From Providencia sneebia DSM 19967 (GTDB lineage: Bacteria; Pseudomonadota; Gammaproteobacteria; Enterobacterales; Enterobacteriaceae): 64,000 nt of DNA. Shown in pieces: positions 1 through 7,528 of this stretch (its first letter is position 1; each line of letters begins with the position of its first letter). Location of the stretch: positions 1,960,349 to 2,024,348 of the forward strand of contig NZ_CM001773.1 in assembly GCF_000314895.2 (NCBI RefSeq), written 5' to 3'. A program made the translations under genes and the position numbers. The notes under the pieces were generated by a model that did no database searches, had not been told where the DNA came from, and saw only the letters and a list, made by a program, of their open reading frames with translations.

Positions 1-1
1 A

Positions 2-289
2 TTTGGTCAACGTGATGTGATGTTTATTAGTGAAGAAGAAGCCAATAAACACAAACTAGTTGCAGGTGATAGGGTAAACATTATTGCCTTAGACAGAGAA
101 CAAAAACGAACACACCGCCGATTAGATAACTTAAAAGTTGTTATTTATAATATGGCAGATCGTTGTGTCGCCACGTATTTCCCTGAAGCGAATAATTTGA
201 TAGCGCTGGATAATTTTGATCCACAAAGTGGTATTCCAGCCTATAAAAATATTCCAATATTACTTGAAAAATCTGATACTGCTTCTTAA
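2..289 (+). CDS. FdhF/YdeP-type molybdopterin oxidoreductase, C-terminal fragment
   Basis: The reading frame is open from the window edge to a TAA, so this is the last 95 or so residues of a larger gene. The visible part reads as the C-terminal cap of the molybdopterin-dinucleotide-binding domain. It begins with an R-D-V-M-F-I-S type strand, then an acidic patch, then a G-D-R-V-N-I turn, and later C-V-A-T-Y-F-P-E-A-N-N-L. That pattern is typical of the YdeP/FdhF-like oxidoreductases, about 760 residues long, linked to acid resistance in E. coli. The internal GTG at position 17 is probably not the true start. The gene is followed by a hairpin terminator and by the convergent sit operon. Family assignment is by recognition of the tail only, so moderate confidence. 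Confidence 0.6.
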   Translation, partial: FGQRDVMFISEEEANKHKLVAGDRVNIIALDREQKRTHRRLDNLKVVIYNMADRCVATYFPEANNLIALDNFDPQSGIPAYKNIPILLEKSDTAS

Positions 290-324
290 TTAGCCTTTAG
301 CATAAAAATAGTTAACATAAAAAA

Positions 325-360
325 ACCGCCTTCAGTGATCGTCTGGGGCGGTATTTTTTT
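325..360. terminator. bidirectional intrinsic terminator between ydeP-like gene and sitD
   Basis: The stem ACCGCC (325-330) pairs with GGCGGT (347-352) and is flanked by an A-run on the left and a T-run on the right. It can therefore stop both the rightward oxidoreductase transcript and the leftward sit transcript. Confidence 0.75.
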
Positions 361-378
361 ATCAGGGAAACAACGGAG

Positions 379-1245
379 TTAAGCTGTTTGTTGGATCTCT
401 TTCGGTAGTTTAGCTTTTCTGCGCGCTAACATAATTTTGCTATAAATGAGTGCTAACACAAAATAGACAGCTTGAGTGATCACAATACAAGGGCCTGTTG
501 CACCATCAATGTGGAAGCTAATGATAGTACCAATTACACTAGAAGTCATTGAGGCAATGACGGCGACAACTAACATCCAGCCAAAACTTCGACAAAGCAC
601 AAATGCAATGATCCCTGGAGATATAAGCATTGCAATCACCAAAATAATACCAACTGCTTGTAAAGATGCGACGATGGTTAATGCAAGTAATGAGAGCAAT
701 CCGTAATGAATTAATTTAACGGGTAGGCCGATAACTCTGGCTTGGTTTGGATCAAAGCAGTACAACATAAAATCTTTGCGTTTTAGCAAAATAATTGCAA
801 TTGTTATACCTGCAAACCACAAGTTTTGTTTAAATTCATCGTCAGTAATACCTAAGATATCACCAAATAAAATGTGGGTAAGATGCTGTTCAGTATCAAT
901 TTTCGCGAACATCACCAAACCTATAGCGAACATCCCCGAAAAGACAATTCCCATTACGGTATCTTCTTTTATCCGGCTATTTTCTTTTAAATATCCCGTT
1001 GCAAATGCACAAAATAGGCCTGATAGAAATGCACCAATTGCAAGTGGAATACCTGCAACGGAAGCAATGACAATACCGGGTAAGACGGCATGAGAGATAG
1101 CATCCCCCATCAAAGACCAACCTTTTAGCACCAGAAAGCAGGATAAAACTGCACATACTGCACCCGTTACAATTGCTGTCACAATGGCTTTTTGCATAAA
1201 TGGAAAAATAAAAGGTGCAGTTAAGAGATCAATAAAGTCAGTCAT
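379..1245 (-). CDS. sitD: SitD, Mn/Fe ABC transporter permease
   Basis: Integral membrane permease of the Mn(II)/Fe(II) importer SitABCD (YfeABCD-type, ABC-3 family). The 288 residues are almost entirely hydrophobic helices. They include the [12 protein letters not shown] motif near residue 43 shared by ABC-3 metal permeases, and a G-A-T-G-P stretch near the end. The gene overlaps sitC by 8 bases and is the last gene of the leftward operon, ending just before a bidirectional terminator. SitC and SitD probably form a heterodimeric pore in the inner membrane. Four-gene synteny makes the assignment firm. Whether Mn or Fe is the main substrate cannot be read from sequence. Confidence 0.93.
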   Translation of the reverse strand: MTDFIDLLTAPFIFPFMQKAIVTAIVTGAVCAVLSCFLVLKGWSLMGDAISHAVLPGIVIASVAGIPLAIGAFLSGLFCAFATGYLKENSRIKEDTVMGIVFSGMFAIGLVMFAKIDTEQHLTHILFGDILGITDDEFKQNLWFAGITIAIILLKRKDFMLYCFDPNQARVIGLPVKLIHYGLLSLLALTIVASLQAVGIILVIAMLISPGIIAFVLCRSFGWMLVVAVIASMTSSVIGTIISFHIDGATGPCIVITQAVYFVLALIYSKIMLARRKAKLPKEIQQTA

Positions 1246-2128
1246 TTGATGCTCCTTGCTGTTTTATTTTATGCAAATTCTCAACTTCACGTTTGGCATT
1301 ACGGCGTGAGGCAAAAATGCCGTGTTTCGGTGCAAAAAAGAAAGCGATCAAGAATACAATTGTTTGTAATGTAACGATTAAGCCACCTGTCGCGCCATTA
1401 AGGAAATAGCTGGCATAAGCACCAACTGCACTCGTTGTTGTTCCTATTATTACAGCAATTATTAATAAGCGTTTAAATTGGTCTGTTAGCAAATAAGCCG
1501 TCGCCCCAGGTGTTACAACCATTGCAATCACTAAAATTGCACCAACAGTTTGTAAAGCGGCAACCGTACAAGCACTTAATAAGGTAAAAAAGATAATTTT
1601 TAGACGCAGAGGATTTAAACCAATTGAACGAGCATGGCTTTCATCGAAAAAAGCGGCTAATAAATCTTTCCACAAGGCAAGTAAGACAATAAATGAGATG
1701 CCAATGATTAATTCGACCTGTATAACATCCGAATCAGCAATGCCAAGGATATTCCCGAAAATAATTGTTTGTACATTCACTGAGGTTGGGTTGAGTGAAA
1801 CGATAAGTAAACCTGCCGCAAAAAATGTTGAGAAAATAAAGCCAATAACAGCATCTTCACGTAATCGAGTAATATGCTTCACAAAAGTCATTGCCAATGC
1901 AGCAAGTATTCCGGTAAAAAAAGCACCAACAGCATAAGGTAAACCCAAAGCATAAGCGCCCGCAACTCCCGGTACAACTGAGTGGGAGAGGGCATCTCCC
2001 ATAAGTGACCAGCCTTTTAGCATTAAGTAAGCGGAAAGAAATGCACAAACGGCACCCACAATGGCACTTACCCAGATTGCTTTCACCATATAGTTGTACT
2101 CAAAAGGCTGAAGTAACAACTCAATCAT
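1238..2128 (-). CDS. sitC: SitC, Mn/Fe ABC transporter permease
   Basis: First of the two paralogous inner-membrane permeases of the Sit importer, 296 residues. It shares with SitD the [11 protein letters not shown] motif (near residue 40), the [11 protein letters not shown] segment in the middle and a polytopic ABC-3 profile. Its ATG overlaps the sitB stop by 4 bases (ATGA), which indicates translational coupling. The C-terminus ends in a short basic and polar tail of about 25 residues in the cytoplasm. Transcription comes from the promoter upstream of sitA, which carries a Fur-type box. Confidence 0.93.
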   Translation of the reverse strand: MIELLLQPFEYNYMVKAIWVSAIVGAVCAFLSAYLMLKGWSLMGDALSHSVVPGVAGAYALGLPYAVGAFFTGILAALAMTFVKHITRLREDAVIGFIFSTFFAAGLLIVSLNPTSVNVQTIIFGNILGIADSDVIQVELIIGISFIVLLALWKDLLAAFFDESHARSIGLNPLRLKIIFFTLLSACTVAALQTVGAILVIAMVVTPGATAYLLTDQFKRLLIIAVIIGTTTSAVGAYASYFLNGATGGLIVTLQTIVFLIAFFFAPKHGIFASRRNAKREVENLHKIKQQGASND

Positions 2129-3015
2129 TCTGAATCCTTAGGTTGTTTTTTCCTAACCGGTGCATTGTGGTCATGACCATAGAAAACCGCCGCTCTTTCA
2201 TCATCAGTAATAACGGTAACAGAACGCGGGTCGTCGTCGTCGTGAAGCTCTTGGCCTGATAAATTGACATGACGCAATACACCACCAAAGGCAATTTGTA
2301 AATTCTTTTGGGTAAATGTGGTTTCTGTTGTGCCGGAAGCTAAAACTGTGCGATTGATTAAGATAACGTGGTCACAGAATTCTGGCACACTACCAAGGTT
2401 ATGTGTTGAAACTAAAATTAAATGGCCTTCATCCCGCAAGCTTCTTAATAGATCAATAATGGCATTTTCAGTTTTGACATCAACGCCAGTAAAGGGCTCA
2501 TCAAGCAATAATACTTTTCCTTGTTGAGCCAGAGCACGAGCTAAAAAAACCCGCTTTTTCTGACCCCCCGAAAGCTCACCGATTTGCCTATTTTCTAGCC
2601 CAGCTAAATCCACGCGTTCTAAAGCGCGTTTCACTGCTTCTTTATCTTCAGCTTTTGGGATACGAAAAAAACCCATTCTGCCATACCTTCCCATCATAAC
2701 GACATCAGAGACAAGCACTGGGAAATTCCAATCGACCTCTTCAGTTTGTGGGACATAGGCAATGATATTTTCTTTCAAGGCCGTTTTGATTGGCTGGTCA
2801 TTTAATGTCACACTACCTGAAGATGGGGTGACAAGCCCCATTATCGTTTTAAAGAGTGTCGATTTCCCGCTACCATTGATGCCGACCAGTGCACAAATTG
2901 ATCCACCAGTGATATTAAAACTTGCATCATAAATGGCAGTATGACCGTTGTTATAAGTGACTGTTGCATTATCAACAACTAAGTTTGGGTGTTCAAAGCG
3001 GTTTGAGGTACTCAT
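2125..3015 (-). CDS. sitB: SitB, Mn/Fe ABC transporter ATPase
   Basis: ATP-binding subunit that energises the SitCD permease. Walker A is G-I-N-G-S-G-K-S-T near residue 45, the ABC signature is L-S-G-G-Q-K-K-R near residue 150, and Walker B is L-L-L-D-E-P immediately before the D-loop region. A histidine-rich, acidic tail (D-D-D-D-P near residue 262, then G-H-D-H-N-A) follows the core and could contact metal, which is inference. I chose the ATG at 3015, just past the sitA stop at 3017. A TTG at 3027 would extend it by four residues and overlap sitA. Confidence 0.92.
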   Translation of the reverse strand: MSTSNRFEHPNLVVDNATVTYNNGHTAIYDASFNITGGSICALVGINGSGKSTLFKTIMGLVTPSSGSVTLNDQPIKTALKENIIAYVPQTEEVDWNFPVLVSDVVMMGRYGRMGFFRIPKAEDKEAVKRALERVDLAGLENRQIGELSGGQKKRVFLARALAQQGKVLLLDEPFTGVDVKTENAIIDLLRSLRDEGHLILVSTHNLGSVPEFCDHVILINRTVLASGTTETTFTQKNLQIAFGGVLRHVNLSGQELHDDDDPRSVTVITDDERAAVFYGHDHNAPVRKKQPKDSE

Positions 3016-3016
3016 C

Positions 3017-3928
3017 TTACTGGTCAAATCCTTTCGCTATGGTATCTACAGTTGTATTTAGTAGGTCAATATAAGTTGGTACAGGGCCATCAGAGGTTGA
3101 TAAGGAGTCGACATAAAGTATTCCACCGTATTTAGCCCCTGTTTCTTTACTGACTTGGCGTGCAGGTTTGTCAGAAATGGTACTTTCACTAAATACAACT
3201 GGGATATTATATTTTCTTACGGTATCAATGACCTTTTTGACTTGCTGTGGTGAACCTTGTTCTTCCGCATTTATTGGCCATAGATAAACTTCTTTTAAAC
3301 CGTAATCTTTTGTTAAATAACTGAACGCACCTTCGCTGGAAACTAACCAACGTTGATCTTCAGGAATTCGATTAAGACGCTCGCGTAGCGGTGCATCTAA
3401 TTTCGCAATTTCTTCCGCATATTTTTTGGCATTTTGGTTATATGTTTCTGCATTCTCTGGATCATATTTTACAAGTGCTTGACGGATATTTTCGATATAA
3501 ATTTTAGCATTTGCAGGTGACATCCATGCATGAGGATTTGGATTTCCTTTGTATTCGCCTTCACGGATTGGCATTGGTTCCACCCCCTCTGTCACGACAA
3601 CAGCGGGCACATCTTTAACATTTTCAAAGAATCGTTGAAACCACACTTCAAGGTTTAGCCCATTCCATAAAATAAGGTCTGCATCATAGGCTTTCATTAT
3701 ATCTTTAGGTGTTGGTTGATAACCGTGGATCTCAGCACCTGGTTTAGTGATTGATTCAACAATTGCTGCATCTCCGGCGACATTTTGAGCAATATCTTGA
3801 ATTATGGTAAAAGTTGTGACGACCTTAAATTTTTTAGCCAATGCAGGTTGACTAACTAGTAGGATTGCAGATAAAGCAAAGAAGATAGAGCATAGTGGTT
3901 TGGAAAACAGAGATATTTTTTTCTTCAT
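3017..3928 (-). CDS. sitA: SitA, periplasmic Mn/Fe-binding protein
   Basis: Periplasmic metal-binding receptor of the SitABCD importer, cluster A-I (ZnuA/PsaA/YfeA-like) family, 303 residues. A signal peptide ends in Q-P-A-L-A near residue 31. The metal ligands expected for the family are present: the G-x-E-x-H-G-Y-Q-P-T segment gives His near 68, N-P-H-A-W gives His near 133, the region after Y-L-W-P-I-N-A-E-E gives an acidic ligand, and D-S-L-S near 280 gives Asp. There are no long His-rich loops, which fits Mn/Fe rather than Zn. It is the first gene of the leftward sit operon, with a 470-base upstream region that holds a Fur-type box. Confidence 0.93.
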   Translation of the reverse strand: MKKKISLFSKPLCSIFFALSAILLVSQPALAKKFKVVTTFTIIQDIAQNVAGDAAIVESITKPGAEIHGYQPTPKDIMKAYDADLILWNGLNLEVWFQRFFENVKDVPAVVVTEGVEPMPIREGEYKGNPNPHAWMSPANAKIYIENIRQALVKYDPENAETYNQNAKKYAEEIAKLDAPLRERLNRIPEDQRWLVSSEGAFSYLTKDYGLKEVYLWPINAEEQGSPQQVKKVIDTVRKYNIPVVFSESTISDKPARQVSKETGAKYGGILYVDSLSTSDGPVPTYIDLLNTTVDTIAKGFDQ

Positions 3929-4157
3929 TATTTAGACCCGGGCATCATTAGCTGAGTGGATTTTATGTTCGATATCATACTGCGCTTGGCAGATGTTCGG
4001 TAATATACTTATTATACTTCAAGGGACATCGGTGTAGATATCTTTCAGTGAGCTTAGCCTAAATCTAGTCACTATTATTTGTTATCTAAATGTATCTTGA
4101 TGTATCTTAGGTGTTATTGCCATTAAAGTAGAGTTTAATAACATTTGACACCTAATT
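3929..4157. other. sitA upstream region, no gene seen
   Basis: Together with 4177-4405 this AT-rich stretch separates divergent sitA and emtA. Apart from the Fur-type box at 4158-4176 I see no open reading frame, tRNA or convincing MntR palindrome in it. Confidence 0.5.
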
Positions 4158-4176
4158 GATAATGATTATCAATATC
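4158..4176. promoter_or_regulatory. Fur box upstream of sitABCD
   Basis: The 19-base site GATAATGATTATCAATATC differs from the Fur consensus GATAATGATAATCATTATC at two positions by my count. It lies 230 bases upstream of sitA and about the same distance from emtA. Iron repression of sit is the likely function, because sit operons are Fur-controlled in other enterics. The promoter itself was not pinned down. Confidence 0.7.
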
Positions 4177-4405
4177 AATTGAGTAAAGTCAAGATAAAAA
4201 GTGCGTGATTACGCTATTATTACAATTGATATTTTCTATGAATAAAACATGGTTTTAAATAAAAGTTAAGTAAAAATTATTTTATTTTTCTTATAATTAG
4301 TTATTCTTTCGTCAGTTTTCTACTTGGCATCATCCACAAAATCAACCGTACAAGGTTGAAAAACTGTCGGGCATGAGCGAAATATGAATAGCAGAGGGTT
4401 ACTTG

Positions 4406-5065
4406 GTGAAAAAAAATATCGGTGTTGCATTGGTATTTCTGTTACTTGCAGGGTGTTCTAGCCAGCCTGAAAAACAGGTATCAACCCAAAAAATGTTAAA
4501 TCAGAATGTGAATTCATCAATAGCTCAACAAAATATTATCTATCCCCGAACACCTTTTGATGAATTTATTCGAGAATCATCAAGTCGTTATAATGTGGAT
4601 GAAGCATTGATCCGAGCGATTATTGAGGTTGAATCAAATTTTCGACCAGAGGTTGTCAGTAAATCAAACGCGATAGGTTTAATGCAAATTAAAGCTTCTA
4701 CTGCGGGCCGAGATGCTTATCGTTTTCAAGGGAAATCAGGTGAACCGTCTTCAAATGATCTAAAAGATCCAAGAAAAAATATTGATATTGGCACTGCTTA
4801 TATTCGTATCTTAAAAGAGCAACACCTTGCCGGTATTTCACATCCGCAAACCATGTATTATGCGACAGTGGTTGCTTATGTAAATGGAGCAGGGGCTTTA
4901 TTGAGAACATTTGATAATGATAAAGGTAGAGCCATTGCCAAGATAAATAGAATGACGCCAGAAGAGTTTTATCAGCATGTTCAGGCTAAGCATCCTGCGC
5001 CGCAAGCGCCACGTTATTTGTGGAAAGTCAAAAATGCTTATAATTCATTAGCAATGGCGTATTGA
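4406..5065 (+). CDS. emtA: EmtA, membrane-bound lytic murein transglycosylase E
   Basis: Outer-membrane lipoprotein endo-transglycosylase that cleaves glycan strands of peptidoglycan to anhydromuropeptides. The first 18 residues form a lipobox signal ending L-L-A-G-C-S-S. The SLT domain follows: catalytic Glu in I-I-E-V-E-S-N-F near residue 64, then S-K-S-N-A-I-G-L-M-Q-I-K-A-S-T, Y-V-N-G-A-G-A-L-L-R-T-F, and A-P-Q-A-P-R-Y near the end. These match E. coli EmtA (MltE) closely. The start is GTG at 4406 with AGAGGG seven bases upstream; a TTG one codon earlier is less likely. The protein is about 15 residues longer than the E. coli one, mostly in the linker after the lipobox. Confidence 0.93.
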   Translation: MKKNIGVALVFLLLAGCSSQPEKQVSTQKMLNQNVNSSIAQQNIIYPRTPFDEFIRESSSRYNVDEALIRAIIEVESNFRPEVVSKSNAIGLMQIKASTAGRDAYRFQGKSGEPSSNDLKDPRKNIDIGTAYIRILKEQHLAGISHPQTMYYATVVAYVNGAGALLRTFDNDKGRAIAKINRMTPEEFYQHVQAKHPAPQAPRYLWKVKNAYNSLAMAY

Positions 5066-5215
5066 TATACAACAATAACACATCGGGGTTATATGATGAT
5101 TTATATCACTTTTAACTATCATTGTGCCCCGTAACCGCTTAAAACATCACTGCATTTCTCACTGATTTAATTTGCATTATCTTAAAATAGAGTTATCTAT
5201 GAAAGCATTGCGGAG

Positions 5216-5261
5216 TTGTTCACAGCTACTGTGGGTAACTATGGCATTCAGTTGTGAATAA
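5216..5261. other. cluster of three DnaA-box-like 9-mers
   Basis: TTGTTCACA lies at 5216-5224 on the plus strand. TTACCCACA (5230-5238) and TTATTCACA (5253-5261) lie on the minus strand. The last matches the DnaA consensus TTATNCACA exactly and the others have one mismatch. The cluster sits in the non-coding stretch after emtA. It may be chance in AT-rich DNA, and no function is implied. Confidence 0.3.
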
Positions 5262-5325
5262 CCTAATTAAAGCCTTTTAGAACATAGAGATAGCTTAGCT
5301 AGCTAAAAAGTGTTCGATTTCTAAC

Positions 5326-5361
5326 AAAAAAAAACCTTCTTATGTAAAACATAAGAAGGTT
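5326..5361 (-). terminator. orphan leftward intrinsic terminator
   Basis: A perfect 13-bp stem (5333-5345 with 5349-5361, loop of three A) is followed on the minus strand by nine T (5326-5334, the first two inside the stem). It is a strong terminator for a leftward transcript. No gene lies on the minus strand within the 700 bases to its right before the next coding region, so the transcript it serves is unidentified. Confidence 0.75.
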
Positions 5362-5580
5362 AAGGGCATCTATTAGTAGGTTGTCGATAATTCGATAGAA
5401 TAAAAATATACACTCAATTTTGTTATTTATTTATTGGTTATGTAAATTCATTAAAAGAATATATTTTCATAAATTACCCGTGATACTCGCAGTCAAGTAT
5501 TTTAGATGTGACAGAAAAACATTATCGGATGATGATAAGAAGATAAAGTCATCGAAATTAATAAAAGTTGTATATTTTTT
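5326..5580 (-). ncRNA. candidate Fur-linked small RNA (unassigned)
   Basis: This is inferred from three elements in the same orientation: the strong leftward terminator at 5326-5361, an otherwise gene-free interval, and a Fur-like palindrome at 5592-5604. The palindrome overlaps a possible minus-strand promoter, with TTGATA then about 17-18 bases then an AT-rich -10. A transcript of roughly 200-250 nt would result. I looked for the conserved RyhB core and did not see it, so this is not an obvious RyhB. A short unrecognised peptide gene is the alternative. Confidence 0.3.
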
Positions 5581-5591
5581 TGGGTTAAATT

Positions 5592-5604
5592 AATAATCAT
5601 TATT
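5592..5604. promoter_or_regulatory. Fur-like palindrome AATAATCATTATT
   Basis: A perfect 6-1-6 palindrome of the Fur type lies between the candidate leftward RNA and the rightward hypothetical gene at 5769, so it could act on either. AT-rich context raises the chance of a random match. Confidence 0.4.
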
Positions 5605-5768
5605 ATTTATCAGTTATCAATACCTATTTCATGTCGTAATAAGAACTGCTTGTGCTATTCACTTCATATTGATTGAGTTTTCTTTACAAACAATTTTCTA
5701 TTTAAAATTTGCTTTACGCGTAATGAATTATGCTAGTCCGCGTTAATAAGGCAAATTTTGGAGCTACA

Positions 5769-6167
5769 ATGAAAAATGTAAAGGCAATCCTAATAACAAT
5801 TATGATGTTTGCATGTATTGCCATGGCAACATTATTGATTGTTTTTCCACAACAGTGGAAACAAAATGTCTACCCTAGCATCTCTAAATTATTGCCAGAA
5901 TCCATGAACTCATTAGTGACTAATTGGGGAGCAGGCGATAATGTGTGTGATCGTTTAGAAAATAATTTGCAGATATTTGCAGATTACTTAAAAACAAATG
6001 AAGATGTTGTGAATACCAAAGCCATGAATGGGTTAGATGATCAGATTACATCAATGCGTAGCCGTGTGAATAGCATGCCTAATCAGGTGAGAAAATTGGT
6101 TTGCCAACAAGAATATGCTCGTTTAGAAGGTTTAAAAGGGGTATTTTTCTTAGGAAGTGATAGTTAA
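5769..6167 (+). CDS. hypothetical membrane-anchored or exported protein
   Basis: I do not recognise this 132-residue protein. An N-terminal hydrophobic segment (about residues 5-25, ending A-T-L-L-I-V-F-P) follows a Lys start, so it is probably a signal anchor with the rest in the periplasm. Two cysteines (N-V-C-D-R-L near 59 and L-V-C-Q-Q-E near 117) bracket a helical region and could form a disulfide. The ATG at 5769 was chosen because TTTGGAG lies just upstream; the frame could extend 13 codons further but without a ribosome site. No operon partner is evident, since the next gene starts 112 bases downstream. Confidence 0.65.
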   Translation: MKNVKAILITIMMFACIAMATLLIVFPQQWKQNVYPSISKLLPESMNSLVTNWGAGDNVCDRLENNLQIFADYLKTNEDVVNTKAMNGLDDQITSMRSRVNSMPNQVRKLVCQQEYARLEGLKGVFFLGSDS

Positions 6168-6279
6168 CATATTCATTATGAATGGAGTTATGAAATTAAT
6201 TTAACTGTTTAATTGCTCATATAGAACGTAGGCAAAATATGTTAGTCTTATCGTGTTTTATTATGATAAAGGCTCAACA

Positions 6280-6729
6280 ATGAATATATTGAAATTTCCC
6301 TTCATAAATTGGCTGGTTTTAAATGGAATTGCTGCCTATTTTCTTTATATCAAAGGTGCACTTATTTTTAATTATTCTAGTTGGTTAGGAATTATAGCTA
6401 TTTTGGTTGTGTTGGAAAGTTTTGGTTGGATAGGCATGAGTTTAGTCTATTTTAGACGTCATAAAACATCATCAAATCCAATGATACAAGCATCGACTTT
6501 AATTACTGATGGTCCATTTAAATTCTCACGTAATCCGATATATCTTGCATTGACTTCTATGAGTATTGGTTTTGCACTTTTTACTCACTCATTTTATTTT
6601 TTATTAGCGGGATTTATTTTTTGGTTACTTACTGATCTTTATACTATTCCGCATGAAGAGAAGTTTTTATCGGGGCGTTTTAAAGAAGAATGGCATCGAT
6701 ATAGCCGACAAACACGTCGTTGGTTATGA
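6280..6729 (+). CDS. isoprenylcysteine carboxyl methyltransferase-family membrane protein
   Basis: A 149-residue polytopic membrane protein with the C-terminal signature of the ICMT/PEMT-like family. D-G-P-F-K-F-S-R-N-P-I-Y-L lies near residue 80, followed by two hydrophobic segments, P-H-E-E-K-F-L near 125 and Y-S-R-Q-T-R-R-W at the end. In this family those elements bind S-adenosylmethionine and the lipid-facing substrate. The bacterial substrates are mostly unknown, so no specific reaction is assigned. The start was set at 6280, which has AAAGG upstream, rather than nine codons earlier. It stands alone, with no operon neighbour. Confidence 0.8.
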   Translation: MNILKFPFINWLVLNGIAAYFLYIKGALIFNYSSWLGIIAILVVLESFGWIGMSLVYFRRHKTSSNPMIQASTLITDGPFKFSRNPIYLALTSMSIGFALFTHSFYFLLAGFIFWLLTDLYTIPHEEKFLSGRFKEEWHRYSRQTRRWL

Positions 6730-6789
6730 CATTATCAATTAACCGTTTAAGTATTTGCGGGCTTATCGTTCATTAAAAGATGAGTTAAA

Positions 6790-7071
6790 TTATTTGATAT
6801 GATCGACCACTTTATTGACAGTAGATACTTTATTTTCAATATTCTCTTTCTTTTCTGTAGTCTCATTTTTGATCTTTTTAGAATCAATGCCTAAACTGTC
6901 ATCCAGTTTTTTGGTTGCTTTATTTTTTGTTGCTTTTTGCGCATCGCAACTTCCTGAAATACCGACTTTTTGATCTAACATTTTATTTCTAGCCGCTTTA
7001 TTAAAATTACATTCAGCAAATGATGAAGTTGATATAATCAGCAGCGATAACAGTAATCCTAAGTTTTTCAT
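6790..7071 (-). CDS. small secreted lysine-rich hypothetical protein
   Basis: A 93-residue protein with a clear Sec signal peptide cleaved after S-S-F-A near residue 19. The mature part has two cysteines (E-C-N-F-N near 21 and G-S-C-D-A near 42), which probably form a disulfide. It is followed by a very Lys/Asn/Glu-rich, low-complexity helical tail with many K-K and K-N pairs. No domain is recognised. The tail suggests a charged periplasmic or surface helix, which is inference. It lies between two rightward genes and has its own transcription unit. The composition differs from that of its neighbours. Confidence 0.65.
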   Translation of the reverse strand: MKNLGLLLSLLIISTSSFAECNFNKAARNKMLDQKVGISGSCDAQKATKNKATKKLDDSLGIDSKKIKNETTEKKENIENKVSTVNKVVDHIK

Positions 7072-7485
7072 AATTTCATACCTTGGTTAAAAGCTTAGAT
7101 GATATTTAATAGGTAAAATTACGCAACATTTTAAGTATGTCAGGATTTTTCATGAAAATGGTTAGGCTGAATCGCTGGATGATAGATTAATCTGCTGAAA
7201 ATTCTGCTAAAACATTAACCTGTACATTATAAATATGACAGCTACGTATCATTAATAAAATGATATAGATTGATCATTGATGGTTTGGTTTATCTTTCTC
7301 TGCAATTGTGAATGCAGAGATAACATCCTCTTTTCTATCGCTAATAATAGAGTCTGTGTTATTATTTCATTTGAGTTACTTTTAATGTGCATCAGTCGTT
7401 TTTAAGTTAGTGTACATACCTTACATTGTGAAGTAAGAAATTAAACGTAACGTATTGATTTTTAAACTTTGGAATCATCAAGCAA
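7072..7485. other. thrS upstream region with one hairpin
   Basis: No gene is seen. A perfect 8-bp hairpin, TCTCTGCA (7297-7304) with TGCAGAGA (7313-7320), lies 210 bases before thrS and may be part of its leader. Promoters for thrS are expected here, for example near the TATAAA at about 7229, but none is certain. Confidence 0.4.
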
Positions 7486-7506
7486 GTGATCTTTCGTGTG
7501 GGTCAC
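7486..7506 (+). promoter_or_regulatory. ThrRS translational operator hairpin with CGU loop
   Basis: The stem GTGATC (7486-7491) pairs with GGTCAC (7501-7506) around a nine-base loop that contains CGU at 7495-7497, the anticodon triplet of a tRNA-Thr. As I recall it, the E. coli thrS leader has the same hairpin at the same place, 20 or so bases before the AUG, as operator domain 2. There, threonyl-tRNA synthetase binds it as an anticodon mimic and blocks ribosome loading. Autoregulation is therefore probably conserved here. Confidence 0.8.
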
Positions 7507-7528
7507 CACTGCTGATAAGGATTTATTA

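Noticed and set aside
5200..5262. 20-codon open frame starting M-K-A-L-R
   Set aside because: Too short, weak ribosome site, no recognisable leader function; it overlaps the DnaA-box-like cluster.
5333..5600. RyhB itself
   Set aside because: The conserved RyhB core was not found on either strand, so the candidate RNA is left unnamed.
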